From contig LNAC01000136.1 in assembly GCA_002007465.1 (NCBI GenBank), positions 3,655,042 to 3,719,041 of the forward strand: a stretch of DNA of 64,000 bases. Direction: 5' to 3'. Source of the DNA: Ailurus styani (lineage: Eukaryota > Chordata > Mammalia > Carnivora > Ailuridae). Shown piece by piece: positions 9,660-20,165 of the stretch (the first letter of the stretch is position 1; each line of letters begins with the position of its first letter). The notes beneath the pieces were generated by a model. The model had not been told where the DNA came from. It was given only the letters and a program-made list of their open reading frames with translations, and searched no databases. A program made the position numbers and the translations under genes.

Positions 9660-11849
9660 CATCAATATGGTGGGGGTACGCTGGGCTTAGAAATAAGAAT
9701 TTTCTGATTTCTATTTCAGTGCTCTTTTTATTTTATTACTAATGTACTCTGTGTGATTAAATAATAGAAACACCAAGAACAGTAAAAAGGTGCTCTGTGG
9801 TCCAAGAAAGGAGAGTGGAGTTCTACAGTAACCCATCGTCACAACATATGGTCCTTCTCTGTTAATGTCTCCATTTTGCAAACATAATCTTACCTCATAG
9901 GCCTAAGCCATGGTTTGGCCCCCGAGATAGCTTGCATTGTGTACCTACATGAGAGCTAACTAAACCTCTGTGAAGAGAAACTCCTCTTAGAAGATCAGAT
10001 CTGTAGTCCTCACACACCGATGAAGGAAAAAAAAATCTTTCTCTTATCTCATTGATGTTGCAGACACAGAGCAGAACCATACATCATGTGAAGCCTGTCT
10101 CTCCAAAGCAGCCCAACAGCGGGGTTCTTGGACATTAATACTCCATTTGTTTCCAAGAATGGAGCAGCTGACAGTGTTACATATGCACGCAAGCCTGCGG
10201 CATCAAACCAACTATGCACAGCTGGTCCGGTCTAATTTTAGAGCCCTGGAGCCTCATCCATGGCCCTCTAGAAAAATCCCCCATATCAGGATATAATATG
10301 AGTGTGTGGGGGGGCATGCTATGCAGTGTTTTAACTTCTAAAAAAAAAATTGGAAATATATCCAAGTGTGTTTGAATTGAGATGGATTCACTATAAAATA
10401 AAATTCTGGGCAAGTTAGGATTATCCCCCCTCTTTTGTCCCCATTTTAAATTGCTTAGAATAAATAATTCTATAGCAGAGACTTCACGGATCCATTCTAC
10501 AACCAAAGGAACTTTTTTTTTCTTTGCCGTTAAATCATACTATAAGGTCAAGCCAACCTACTTTAGCTTCATTCCTTTAGGTTTCTAACTGGTTTTCCCT
10601 AAATGAGGAATGTACATTATATACTTATGTTGTCATATATATTTTGAAATTGCAAACAACACTGTTAATATTTCAAATAGCTAGTTTAGTAATACAGGAA
10701 TTTATGCTGACATTAAAAGCCATCCTGAGTTGCTGCTAGGGATATTTTAAGAATCTCTCTATTACTAATGTGACAAATGATGACTTTAATGGCATCATAA
10801 ACCAGAAATATGAAAGCATTATTAAAAAAACTGCTTCATAAAAGAGTTATCAAGTAACTATCAGTTAAGCTGTTTAGACGTGATGAAAGTTCAGTCTAAA
10901 CACACTGGAGCACTTCAGATACACTAAACTAGCAGTATTATAAAATGTGGAGGTAATGAATATTATTGCTTCAAAAATTGTCTTTGCTAATCTTACTCTG
11001 AATAAATTGTGTTGGTTAGGGAAATCCTTATACCTTATGAGACCAATTCACGTTTAAAAGCCATTTTATTATTATGAAGCATTTGTTCAATCCATTGCCC
11101 GGACGTATAGTTCACATGCAAAAACTACATCACTTACTTTGGCTTAAATATTGAAATAGTGCACTCATATTCTCCTATATTTTAAAGATATGGGGCTCTG
11201 CACTAAAGGATATCATTCCATTAATTATTCAAACTCTATGTGGTGGTTAAACATTTATGTTCCCTACACATTTTATCTTCCCCCCCCTTATAATTAATGG
11301 GTCCATAAGACACTTAGGGTGATATGAGCTACTTTAAGTTCTGCTGGAATATATTTTATTACTATAGTCTCCACCTTTGCAGAAGTATAGCAACAAAGCT
11401 GTGTCAATGCACAAGTGAAATGGCTTTAGGAATCCCACGCTATTTATGCACAGATTTATGGGAGGGGAGTATTGCCATTGTTCTCTTGAAAGCTATTTGC
11501 TTGCATATACATATCAGGAAAACAGACTGGGACATTTGTGCAGTCACATGGGTGATCACATGTTCTGGCTTTTCAAATTGTATTATTACATAATGGACTT
11601 CTGCAAAAATACCACTTTTAACAATTTCCAAAATATATTAATTGTTAATTAATTATTAATATTAATAATATCACATCTACATTCTAGAGGAGAGAAAACC
11701 CACAGTGTTGTAGAAGATTATAAGGAAAGGAATGTGTATAACATAAAATGGCCATACCAAGAGTCTCGTAGAGGCAGATAAGGCTTATAATGTCCCTAGT
11801 GGGATGTGACCAGCAGCAGTCATTGAGGTTATAGCAATAATAGGGCCCT
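9660..11849. other. Unique AT-rich interval without recognised elements
   Basis: No gene or transposon is recognised over 2.2 kb. The 9.8-10.5 kb part is less AT-rich and carries ORFs of 61-109 aa without known motifs. A perfect 18-base AT palindrome lies at 11652-11669. ORFs at 11324-11652 overlap on both strands and look like chance. Confidence 0.6.
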
Positions 11850-12040
11850 TTTAGCAGCAGTTATCAAACTTAGTCTTTGCATTGGAATCTCCTGGAATGC
11901 TTATTAAAACACATATTTCTGCACCTACCCTCAGAGATTCTGATTTAGTAGGTCTGGGATAGAGCCTTAGAGTACGCATTTCCGACAAGTTCCCAGGTAA
12001 TGCTGATGTTGCTCATCTGGGGACACACGTTGAGAGTCAC
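11850..12040 (+). mobile_element. MER5A (hAT-Charlie MITE)
   Basis: CAGTTATCAAACTTAGTCTTTGC, TTGGAATCTCCTGGAATGCTTATTAAAACA, GAGATTCTGATTTAGTAGGTCTGGGAT, CAAGTTCCCAGGTAATGCTGATG and GACACACGTTGAGAGTCAC follow the MER5A consensus from end to end, with terminal inverted repeats (TTATCAAACT... and ...TTGAGAGTCAC). It is a nonautonomous element with no coding potential. Confidence 0.85.
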
Positions 12041-14964
12041 CTCTCTGTGGGGTCTGTCTGAATATATTATCAGCTATTAGGTTCATTTTTATTTTCTGCT
12101 ATTTCAATAGAATGTAGAAAAATGGGTAATAGTCATTGCTAAAGTTGGAACTCAGAGGGTAATTTGATGTCTCTGCACAACGATAAGCTATGTGTGACCA
12201 GTCATCCATAAGCAGCCTTTGGTGTGTTCTTAGCCCACCCATAAAGCAGCCCACAGTACTGCATTGTATCCTCAGAAAAGCAACTCCAATCTACCATAAT
12301 GAAACATAGCAGATTTTTATAAAATAACATTTGCTATACTTTTTGCCCATCTTTGATTTCCTCTTCTGCTCTCAACCAGAGAAAACTCTCCACTTTTAAA
12401 GGGTTCCTATGCTTAGGTTCAACCCACCCACACAGGACAGTTCTCTCTAATTTTAAGGTCAACTAGTTTTGGACATAAGTTATAGCTACAAAATGCCTTC
12501 AAAAAAGTACTTAGATCAGTATTTGAATGAATACCTGGGAGAAAATGTGCTTACCTCTAGGGCTGACATCTTGAGGGGAAGTGCTGCTTAGAATTCTTCC
12601 TACCACAGATGCATTCTGATTTATCAATATTTCTTATACATATTGAAAAATGTCATTGAGGATTACTCAAATAGTCATTTTATTTTGGATCTCTGTATCC
12701 ACAGCCCAGATCATCTCTGGTGAGAATATATGTAACCCACTTAACACAAAGAACCACCTTAGCTATGTTTCAATGAACATAAAATGTATCATCTTTATTG
12801 CTCAGGAGGGATTTACTATCGGATCTTAAGTAGTAATCCCATTGTAACTTAGTTTCCCCATGTGAATGAAACAAATAACTTTGAGTCAAATATTTTTGAG
12901 TCAATTACTTTTGAGTTAAGCAAATATTTTTGGTGAAGTTGAGCACACTTTTCAAATGTTCTGTTCTAGCTGAGTTATATTACATATACTTTTGTTATGC
13001 ACTAGGATATGACAGTATGCATATAGTTTTGTCTTTGTAATTATTAGTATAACAATATAGTGTATACTCTCTTAATTCCAGGTAATCGATCTTCTGGATT
13101 AATAGATGTTTTCTCATCCTTCTGTTCTAAAATATTCTGATATTGATGATGGCCTGTGACTCACTGAGTGCTTGCATCTTACAGATACTTTCTAGGATAT
13201 GTACACACTTCTAAGTTCAATTCCATACTTTCCAAGAGCCAGTGGTTTATCCTCAAACTTCCTCTGGTGGTAGTACTATGATTATACTTATATTTATTAA
13301 TTATTTAATTAACAAATAAATTAGTTGGGAGTGTAGAGAGAAAAAGTTGCTTTTATGAAAGCAGGTGACTTAAGTGTTAATAAAGATAAGTTGCTAAAAA
13401 ATTCTGTTAAATGTAGAAAAAATTATAAAATATTTGAGAAAAAAATCTTACAAATCTCAAAGAATTATTTACTCATATTGCTTTACAAGCAAAGATGATG
13501 TTCAGAATATTTAATGACTAGTAGGGCGTGAGTATAGTTGGTTAGAATAGTTGTTCTACTCATTATAAGGGCTGTTCACACGGCCTTTGAATCCTCATTC
13601 CACTTAAAAAGAAAAAAATCCTGGATCCTGAAAATCATATAAGATATATTGTGGGAAGGATCTTAATATAAAGGAGGAAAAAGCCTTGATTCTACACAGG
13701 AAGCTTGGCAATTGCATGTGCATTTTTCATGATTTAAGATGAAATGATTAAGGTATTTGGATATGTGTTTATTACTTTTATGAATTTTTGTTTTAAGCAA
13801 CTTTTCAATTAAAATACCCAGACTGGCCCTGATTTCCCCAGCAAGCATGTTCTTTCCTGTGTTGTTGTTCTCAGTTACTCTATTTTTACCATAAGAATGA
13901 GATACTTTATAGAGAAATCTGTATTTCAGCGGAAAAGTGATGTGATAAAAAATTGACTAGTATTTTTTTTTTTAGCCCAGGTTCTCTAATAGGCTCTCAG
14001 ATTCCCTATCAAGAGGTACAGAAACAAAAGAGAATGACTGAACCTCGGTCTCACTCGAATTTAAGGCTTAGTTTATTGAGCTTTGGTAATGACAGTGCAG
14101 GAATAGTGTCCATGCTGACCTGCCTCTGCCATGTCCTTTGTCTCCCTCATTGTTGCCTAATGCATCTGAAGTTGTTTCCTTCATGCGCTGACAGAAGCTG
14201 GGACTGATGACAACAGCTTAAAATTATCTCTTATCTATTTGAAATTTCTTGTTAGCATTCCTACCTGGTTTCCATCGGTGTATGAAAACAACAAGGAATC
14301 AGATACAAACAGAGCATTAAACAACGCCTTCTGCCTCGCAGGATTGTTTAATACTCTCCCATATACCTGAGTTAATAATTCACATTCTGCAGAAGCCCAG
14401 CACGTCTCCATTAGACTTGATGTCCTCTATTGATGTGACAGCACACATCCCATGTGAAGCCACAGTGTTGGGGAGAGTAGAAGGGACAGGGTGTTCTTTA
14501 GGGTCCTGTGCTGAAAGTGTCCTTTTACATAAGTTTGCCCATTTAAAGACAGGTCTCAATAAAGCTAAATTCTATTAACTAGTGTTTGTGTTAAGTGGAC
14601 GTAACTAGAGCATTCCAGTGAAGCTGGAGAATTGCAGAACCCATTTTTTTTCCCCTCCCTAAACAGTTCTCCTTTTCTAGAGGTCAATGGAGGCAAACCT
14701 TCCCTTTTTCAGTTGGCGATTAACAAAGGAGCTGACACCACAAATTGTGAAAGGAGTAGTATAGGAATGGGGAATGGGATTAATCGGCCTGGGGCCTTGT
14801 AGGTCAGGCAAGAAGCAACCTGATGTTTTATTTAAATGTTTTTATAAAAGGAGCATAGGAAGAACCAGGAGAGTGTAACATATTTTAGAGTTTGAAGTGG
14901 TGCAGTGGGGAAAAAGAAGGCCATATTCAAGTGAAAGCTCAGAGCTTTTTTATATTTCTGGTTT
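12041..14964. other. Unique AT-rich interval
   Basis: Nearly 3 kb with no recognised gene or transposon. Near 12880-12935 a short unit (TTTTGAGTCAA/TTTTGAGTTAAG with CAAATATT) is repeated imperfectly about three times. ORFs of 61 aa (13663-13848, minus) and 84 aa (13953-14207, plus) show no family features. Confidence 0.6.
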
Positions 14965-15196
14965 GGTTTTTTTGTTTGTTTGTTTTGTTTTTGTTTTTTT
15001 TAAAAGATTTTATTTCTTTATTTGACACAGAGAGAGAGATTACAAGTAGGCAGAGAGGCAGGCAGAGAGACAGGGAGAGGAGGAAGCAGGCTCCCTGCTG
15101 AGCAGAGAGCCCGATGCGGGCCTCGATCCCAGGACGCTGAGATCATGACCTGAGCCGAAAGCAGAGGCTTTAACCCACTGAGCCACCCAGGCGCCC
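14965..15196 (-). mobile_element. Can-SINE, young subfamily ('GACGCTGAG' variant)
   Basis: Full length in reverse, with a perfect 14-base TSD TATATTTCTGGTTT (14951-14964 and 15197-15210). The tail side carries an extended T/G-rich stretch (TTTGTTTGTTTG at 14972-14990). It shares the unusual bases GGACGCTGAG and CCGAAAGCAG with the copy at 45768-45987, implying a common source gene. Confidence 0.97.
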
Positions 15197-15210
15197 TATA
15201 TTTCTGGTTT

Positions 15211-15599
15211 TTGTTATTATTTTATAATAAATCACCATCAAAGCTGATCTTGAGAACTGCATATTTGGAGAAATAAATAAGCCTCAATGACTATATCTGA
15301 GCTGTATTTCAAGATGTCAGAAATATGTTACACCATCCAGAGTTTCATGTATGTACAGAGTTGTGTTACTAATCTGGGTTGCTCATGTAGAGATAATATC
15401 ATTACAAAAGGAAAAATAATGTACAATTTGTGATGCCAATTTTCAGAATTATTTTTGAGGGATTTTCAGTGAATTATCAGTCCTTGTGGCATAGCCAATT
15501 TTGGTGAATATTTGATAAAATTTGCTCACAAAAATTTTTGTGCATAGTATACAACCTTAAGAATTGTGGATATACATCACAATAACCATAATTTGGAAC
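15211..15599. other. Short unique spacer
   Basis: AT-rich; nothing recognised between two SINEs. Confidence 0.6.
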
Positions 15600-15615
15600 A
15601 AGATTCACAAGAAAA

Positions 15616-15812
15616 GGGCGCCTGGGTGGCTCAGTGGGTTAAAGCCTCTGCTTTCGGCTCAGGTCATGATCTCAGGGTCCTGGGATCGAGGCCCGCATCG
15701 GGCTCCCTGCTCAGCGGGGAGCCTGCTTCCCCCTCTCTCTCTGTCTGCTCTCTCTGCCTCCTTGTGATCTCTCTCCCTCTGTGAAATAAATAAATAAAAT
15801 CTTTAAAAAAAA
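15616..15812 (+). mobile_element. Can-SINE, young subfamily (TGCTTTCGGC variant)
   Basis: Full length with a perfect 16-base TSD AAGATTCACAAGAAAA (15600-15615 and 15813-15828). It shares the CTGCTTTCGGCTC head and the CTCCTTGTGATCTCTCTCCCTCTGTGAAATA-type tail with the copy at 51030-51231. Confidence 0.98.
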
Positions 15813-15828
15813 AAGATTCACAAGAAAA

Positions 15829-16609
15829 CATGAAATCTCCTTAAGGAAAGTAAAAGAAAGAAGGCAAAAGCATCCTATACCAAAGCTGTATTCTAGTTGA
15901 TATAACATGTGGAAATAAAACCAAGTTGGACAAAATGAGTTTAATCTCTAGAAATAAGGAAATCCGTCATTGGTTGAGGGGATAGGATTTATTAAAAGGA
16001 TCTTTACAATTATATTTTTAAGTCCAGGCTTACATGGATGGAATAAAGGAGGGGGTAGACATAAGAGAATCTAGGAAACATGATTTTTGTTAACAATATC
16101 TATTAGTCTGATATTTTCAGTGAGAGGTCAGATATGGTGGGTCATCGCCAGCTTATTTTTCTGTATTAAAATAGGTAGTCCCTCTCATTCTTCCCAGATT
16201 GTTATGTTATGCCAATTTTGGATTTCACTGTGGCATAACCCAGGGCTGAAAACGTAATGCCAATTCTCATTTATCTCCCATGCTGGTGAAGAGTAGACAG
16301 GTAAGGGAACAAACTCAATGTGGCGTCAGCATCAAATTATTTTTGCTAGCTTTCTTAGAGAAGCTTGTTATAAGGGTGTGAAGTTAGGTTTCAGTGTCAT
16401 CTGTATACCTTTGTGGGAAAATTAGTAATAGAAATTGTGATTATGTTTATTTTCACAAATGATAATATCTTATTAAGCAAAACAAACAAACAAAACCTAA
16501 CCATTGCCCTGGCCATGATCACAAACCATGCTTTCATCAACTGAGTGTAGTTCATGTTTACCCTTATGTTTACTAGTGAAGTGATAATTAATTTTTATTT
16601 GGGAGTTGA
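15829..16609. other. Unique AT-rich interval
   Basis: No gene, RNA or transposon recognised. Confidence 0.6.
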
Positions 16610-16790
16610 CTATTTGCCAAGCTTCTTCTATGTGTTTTATATGTATTAATTTAATTCTTAGAAAAATCATCTCCATTTTACAGTTAAGAAAAGGGCTTTG
16701 AAAGATGAAGTAAATTCCCAGCTAGTAAAGGGTGAAAACAAAATTGAACTGAACTCATGCAGTATCACTATAGAACTCAAGCATCCAACC
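16610..16790 (-). mobile_element. MIR SINE, reverse
   Basis: ATCATCTCCATTTTACAGTTAAGAAAAGGG followed by GATGAAGTAAATTCCCAGCTAGTAAAGGGTG is the reverse complement of the MIR 3' half (cagtttcctcatctgtaaaatgg and tagctgtgtgacc). It is heavily diverged. Confidence 0.65.
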
Positions 16791-16974
16791 AGTACTTTAT
16801 TCTGGTTTCTGAAATATGATAGCTGAAATGCTATTATAAATTTGTGACATTATGGAATTATCTAAGTAAATAGAAATGCCAAATGCAAAATGGTGATATT
16901 TGCCCTGAATCTTGCATGCATTTGTTTAATCATTCATGTATTCAAACAAAAAAGAAAAAAATCGTGCATCTCAT

Positions 16975-17100
16975 AGCAGGTGCTGGAGATGTGAAGTTGA
17001 ATAAGACATAAACCCTTCTTTAAAAAAAGTTCTTTTCCTAAGGGAGAAAAGAGAAATGAATATCTGCCACATAACTATATGTTTTAGTGTAATGCTATAT
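16975..17100 (+). mobile_element. Ancient L2-like repeat trace
   Basis: GCAGGTGCTGGAGATGTGAAGTTGAATAAGACATAAACCC fits the 'ggcgctggggatacaaagatgaataagacatagtccc' block of an ancient mammalian repeat. The family assignment is uncertain. Confidence 0.4.
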
Positions 17101-17550
17101 ATATTCACAGGATACTTGAAAACACACTTTTGGGCATCTTTTTCATTCTGAGGGGAGCCATAAAGAGAAAGATCCTCAGAGAAAAATTTTCCGAGGATAG
17201 TTGGTGCTTGAGCCTAATTTTAAAGAATGCAATGGGAAGGGATGGAATTGTGGGCATGGTGCTGTTGATTTGATTTAAATGCCTTTCTTTAAGAAATGGG
17301 GAGCTAGTGGTATTGGCTATCCTAAGAAAAGGTAAAATTGTTAAAGGGAGTGGAACCTCAATGTATCCATAGTACTGCGCAAAATGCATGTATGCTATTT
17401 AGTAGAAATCAGCTGAATTCATAACAGTGCTATATTTCTACTGCAAATAATTGCACACTGATGAAAAGTTTATACAGTGAGTATATAGTGGACACTTGAT
17501 ATTTTGAATTTCAGGTTAGAGTCACTTATTCAGCACAGTGGAAGAGGCAT
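17101..17550. other. Unique AT-rich spacer
   Basis: Nothing recognised. A 94-aa minus ORF (17105-17389) is pyrimidine-driven and has no family features. Confidence 0.6.
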
Positions 17551-17730
17551 GGGGTGCCTGTGTGAGTTGCTTGGGTCATGATCCCAGGGTCCTGGGATAG
17601 AGCCCCCCATCGGTCTCTCTGCTCAGCCTGAAGCCTGCTTCTCCCTCTCCCTCTGCCTGCCGCTCCCCCTGCTTGTGCGTGCTTGTTCTCTCTCTGTCAA
17701 ATAAATAAATAAAATCTTAGAAAAAAAAAA
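17551..17730 (+). mobile_element. Can-SINE, older copy with a head deletion
   Basis: GGGGTGCCTGTGTGAGTTGCTTGGGTCATGATCCC shows the head shortened by about 25 bases between the A box and CATGATC. The body, (AAATA)n AAAATCTTAG and A10 tail are intact. No clear TSD is seen (GAGGCAT before, CGGCATA after). Divergence and the deletion suggest an older insertion. Confidence 0.9.
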
Positions 17731-18349
17731 CGGCATAAGCAGTTTGTGGTTCAAATCGTGACTGTAGTCAAATCACGACTACCTTTCTGTGTCTTTGCAA
17801 GGTTTTTGAGGAAATACTTGACAAAGGGTGAGCTATGTGTTTGACACATAAGGTACTCAGAAGTGATAATTTTTGTTATTAATATGTTAAATATTTGTGT
17901 AATATCTACTGTAAAGTCACTGTGTTTGGTGTTTGCTCTGTGGAACACAAACAGGGCTGAAGCTTCTTCATTCAGGCTCTCAGGATGATCTGTTAACATT
18001 CCAGGAGTGGGTTGTTAAACACAACCGTCCTTGAAATCAGCCATGCAGGGAAACATATATATAATATATATTTATAATAGAAATATATATATCACAGAAA
18101 TTGCACCTGCTACCTTTCAGGGCTTCCTTTCTCCAGAGAGCCAGTTGATAATGCCCGAACTGAATTTTAAAGGATAAAATGTGGAGGGTGAAATTGAGGG
18201 AGGAGCCTTGTTGATTAGATACCAGTTAGTTGACATGGAAATAGCACTGGACATAAACAAGATTAAAGCATATCTCTGTGCTTATCTATGTATGCGGAAT
18301 ATCTTTTCCTCTTCATTGGATTAATTTTTATCTACTCTGTTCAAAACAG
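17731..18349. other. Unique AT-rich spacer with a short TA-rich patch
   Basis: Nothing recognised apart from an ATATAT-rich run around 18055-18092. Confidence 0.6.
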
Positions 18350-19095
18350 ACTATCTAGTGTCTCTCCATTTCACCCGGAGTAAAAGCCAACGTTCAGTGG
18401 CCTACAGGACTCTTAAAACTTGTTCCCTTGTGGGGCGCCTGGGTGGCTCAGTGGGTTAAGCCTCTGCCTTCGGCTCAGGTCATGATCTCAGGGTCCCGGG
18501 ATGGAGCCCCGCTCTCTGCTCAGCGGGGAGCCTGCTTCCCCCTCCCTCTGCCTGCCTCTCTGCCTACTTGTGATCTCTCATCTCTCTCACTCTGTCAAAT
18601 AAATAAATAAAATCTTTTTTTAAAAAAGCAAACTTGTTCCCTTGTAACTTCTCTGATATCACCTCCTCCTACTCCTTATTGCTTCGTACACTACTCCAGT
18701 TAAGCACATAAGATGTTCCCACCCATCTGGCTTATCCTTCTCCTGGAAAACCTTCCCTCTGGATGTGTGCAGTGGCTTGCTTTCTCCCTGTCTTCAGGTG
18801 TTTGCTCAAACGGGACATATCCGTACTATCGTGTTTAAAAATCACACCCTCCTTCCCCATTCCAGAATTTACAATCCCCTTTCTACTGCTGTATTCTTTC
18901 ATAAGAAAGACTTTTCATCTTCTAACATAATATATGATTTATTGGTTTGTGGTTTCTTTCTTCCCCACTAGAATGTAGGAGCTATGAGGGCAGGGACTTT
19001 TGTATGCTTATTAACTATTTTATCATAGGCATCTAAAAAAATGCTGAAACATAATAGGTATCCAGAAAATTTTATTGACTCAATGAATGTTGGGT
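18350..19095 (+). mobile_element. L2 LINE 3' region, interrupted by a SINE
   Basis: GAGTAAAAGCCAACG, TTCCCACC...CTTATCC, CTGTCTTCAGGTGTTTGCTCAAA, CCCCACTAGAATGTAGGAGCTATGAGGGCAGGGAC and AATAGGTATCCAGAAAATTTTATTGACTCAATGAATG follow the L2 3' end in order, ending with the typical TGAATG terminus. The SINE at 18432-18630 lies inside it. Confidence 0.7.
18432..18630 (+). mobile_element. Can-SINE, young subfamily, inserted in L2
   Basis: Perfect 15-base TSD AACTTGTTCCCTTGT (18417-18431 and 18631-18645). The head is GGGGCGCCTGGGTGG. A short deletion in the B-box region is visible (GGGATGGAGCCCCGCTCTCTGC). Confidence 0.98.
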
Positions 19096-19125
19096 AAAAT
19101 AAAAAAAATATGCATATGTGTATGT

Positions 19126-19157
<32 letters not shown>
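19126..19157. repeat. (TA)n microsatellite
   Basis: About 12 TA units followed by TTTATATATA. It lies just after the L2 terminus. Confidence 0.9.
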
Positions 19158-19195
19158 GTGCAGGACAAGAGTTTTGATGGTTTACGATGAATTAT

Positions 19196-19397
19196 ATTTA
19201 TTTTACTTATTTATTTTTAAACATTTTATTTATTTTTTTGTCAGAACACATATGCAGGGGAGCTGCAGGCAGAGGGAGAAGCAGGCTGCTTGTTGAGCAA
19301 GAAGCATGGAGTAAATGTGGGACTTGATCCCAGGACCTTGGGATTATGACCGGAACTGGAGGCAGACACTTAACTGACTGAGTCACCCAGGCATCCC
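19196..19397 (-). mobile_element. Can-SINE, old and diverged
   Basis: The reverse-oriented body (GAAGCAGGCTGC, GGGACTTGATCCCAGGACC, GACTGAGTCACCCAGGCATCCC) shows many substitutions. A degenerate TSD is possible (TACGATGAATTAT at 19183-19195 and TATGATGAGCTTT at 19398-19410), matching at about 9 of 13 bases. Confidence 0.9.
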
Positions 19398-19689
19398 TAT
19401 GATGAGCTTTGGCTAAAGGACCTAGAATTGCCCAGTTCTGTTCTATAAAAAACCTCCCATCAAGGTAGCTATATACAAAAATGAGAATGAGACTACCTAG
19501 TATTGTTCAAATAGGTTTAAAGCATGTAAATTGACCTCAAGTCTCAACCTCCTTCCTCTAAACCCACAACCAAACCCTTGTTGTTGAACCGTGGGATGTA
19601 GGAACCTAAAGCAAGAACAAGCATATATTAGAGAGCGAGAGGGAGTGCACACTGAATAGAGAGAACACAGAACTGGAGTACTTAGTCTT
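19398..19689. other. Unique spacer
   Basis: No element recognised. Confidence 0.55.
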
Positions 19690-20165
19690 CAGGGTGGTCC
19701 CTAATGCTACTTTCCTTCTGGGATTTATAACATTGTCTAGTTTCCTCCCACAGTGTACCAAGTTTAATTTGTGTAACCAGTGAATCTAGCAGAGGGGATG
19801 GTGAGACACTTCCAAGATTAAATTGTAGGAGACACTGTGGCTTCCATTTTGGTCACAGTCTATCTTAGATCACTTTGGGAAACCAGTTGTTGAGTAGGCC
19901 TCTGGAGAGACCCATTTGAATAGGAACTGAGGCTTCTGACAATAGGCATATGAGGGAGCCTGGAAGTGGATCTCCTCCCCCCCGCCCCCAATCAATTTTG
20001 TGCTACATCTTGACTGTACTCTCATGAAAGACTTTGGACTGTAACCATTCATCCAAGCTACAACAGGATTCCTGGCTCTCGGAAACTGCATGAGATGATA
20101 AAAATTCATTGTTTTATGCTGCCAAGTTTTAGGAGATTTGTTACATCACAATATATATCTAATGA
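19690..20165 (+). mobile_element. MaLR (MLT1-like) LTR
   Basis: GATGGTGAGACACTTCCAAGATTA, GACACTGTGGCTTCCATTTTGG, GAACTGAGGCTTCTGACAATAGGC, CTTGACTGTACTCTCATGAAAGAC, CAGGATTCCTGGCTCTCGGAAACTG and ATGCTGCCAAGTTTTAGGAGATTTGTTAC follow a MaLR LTR consensus to its 3' end. The minus 79-aa ORF here is spurious. Confidence 0.75.
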
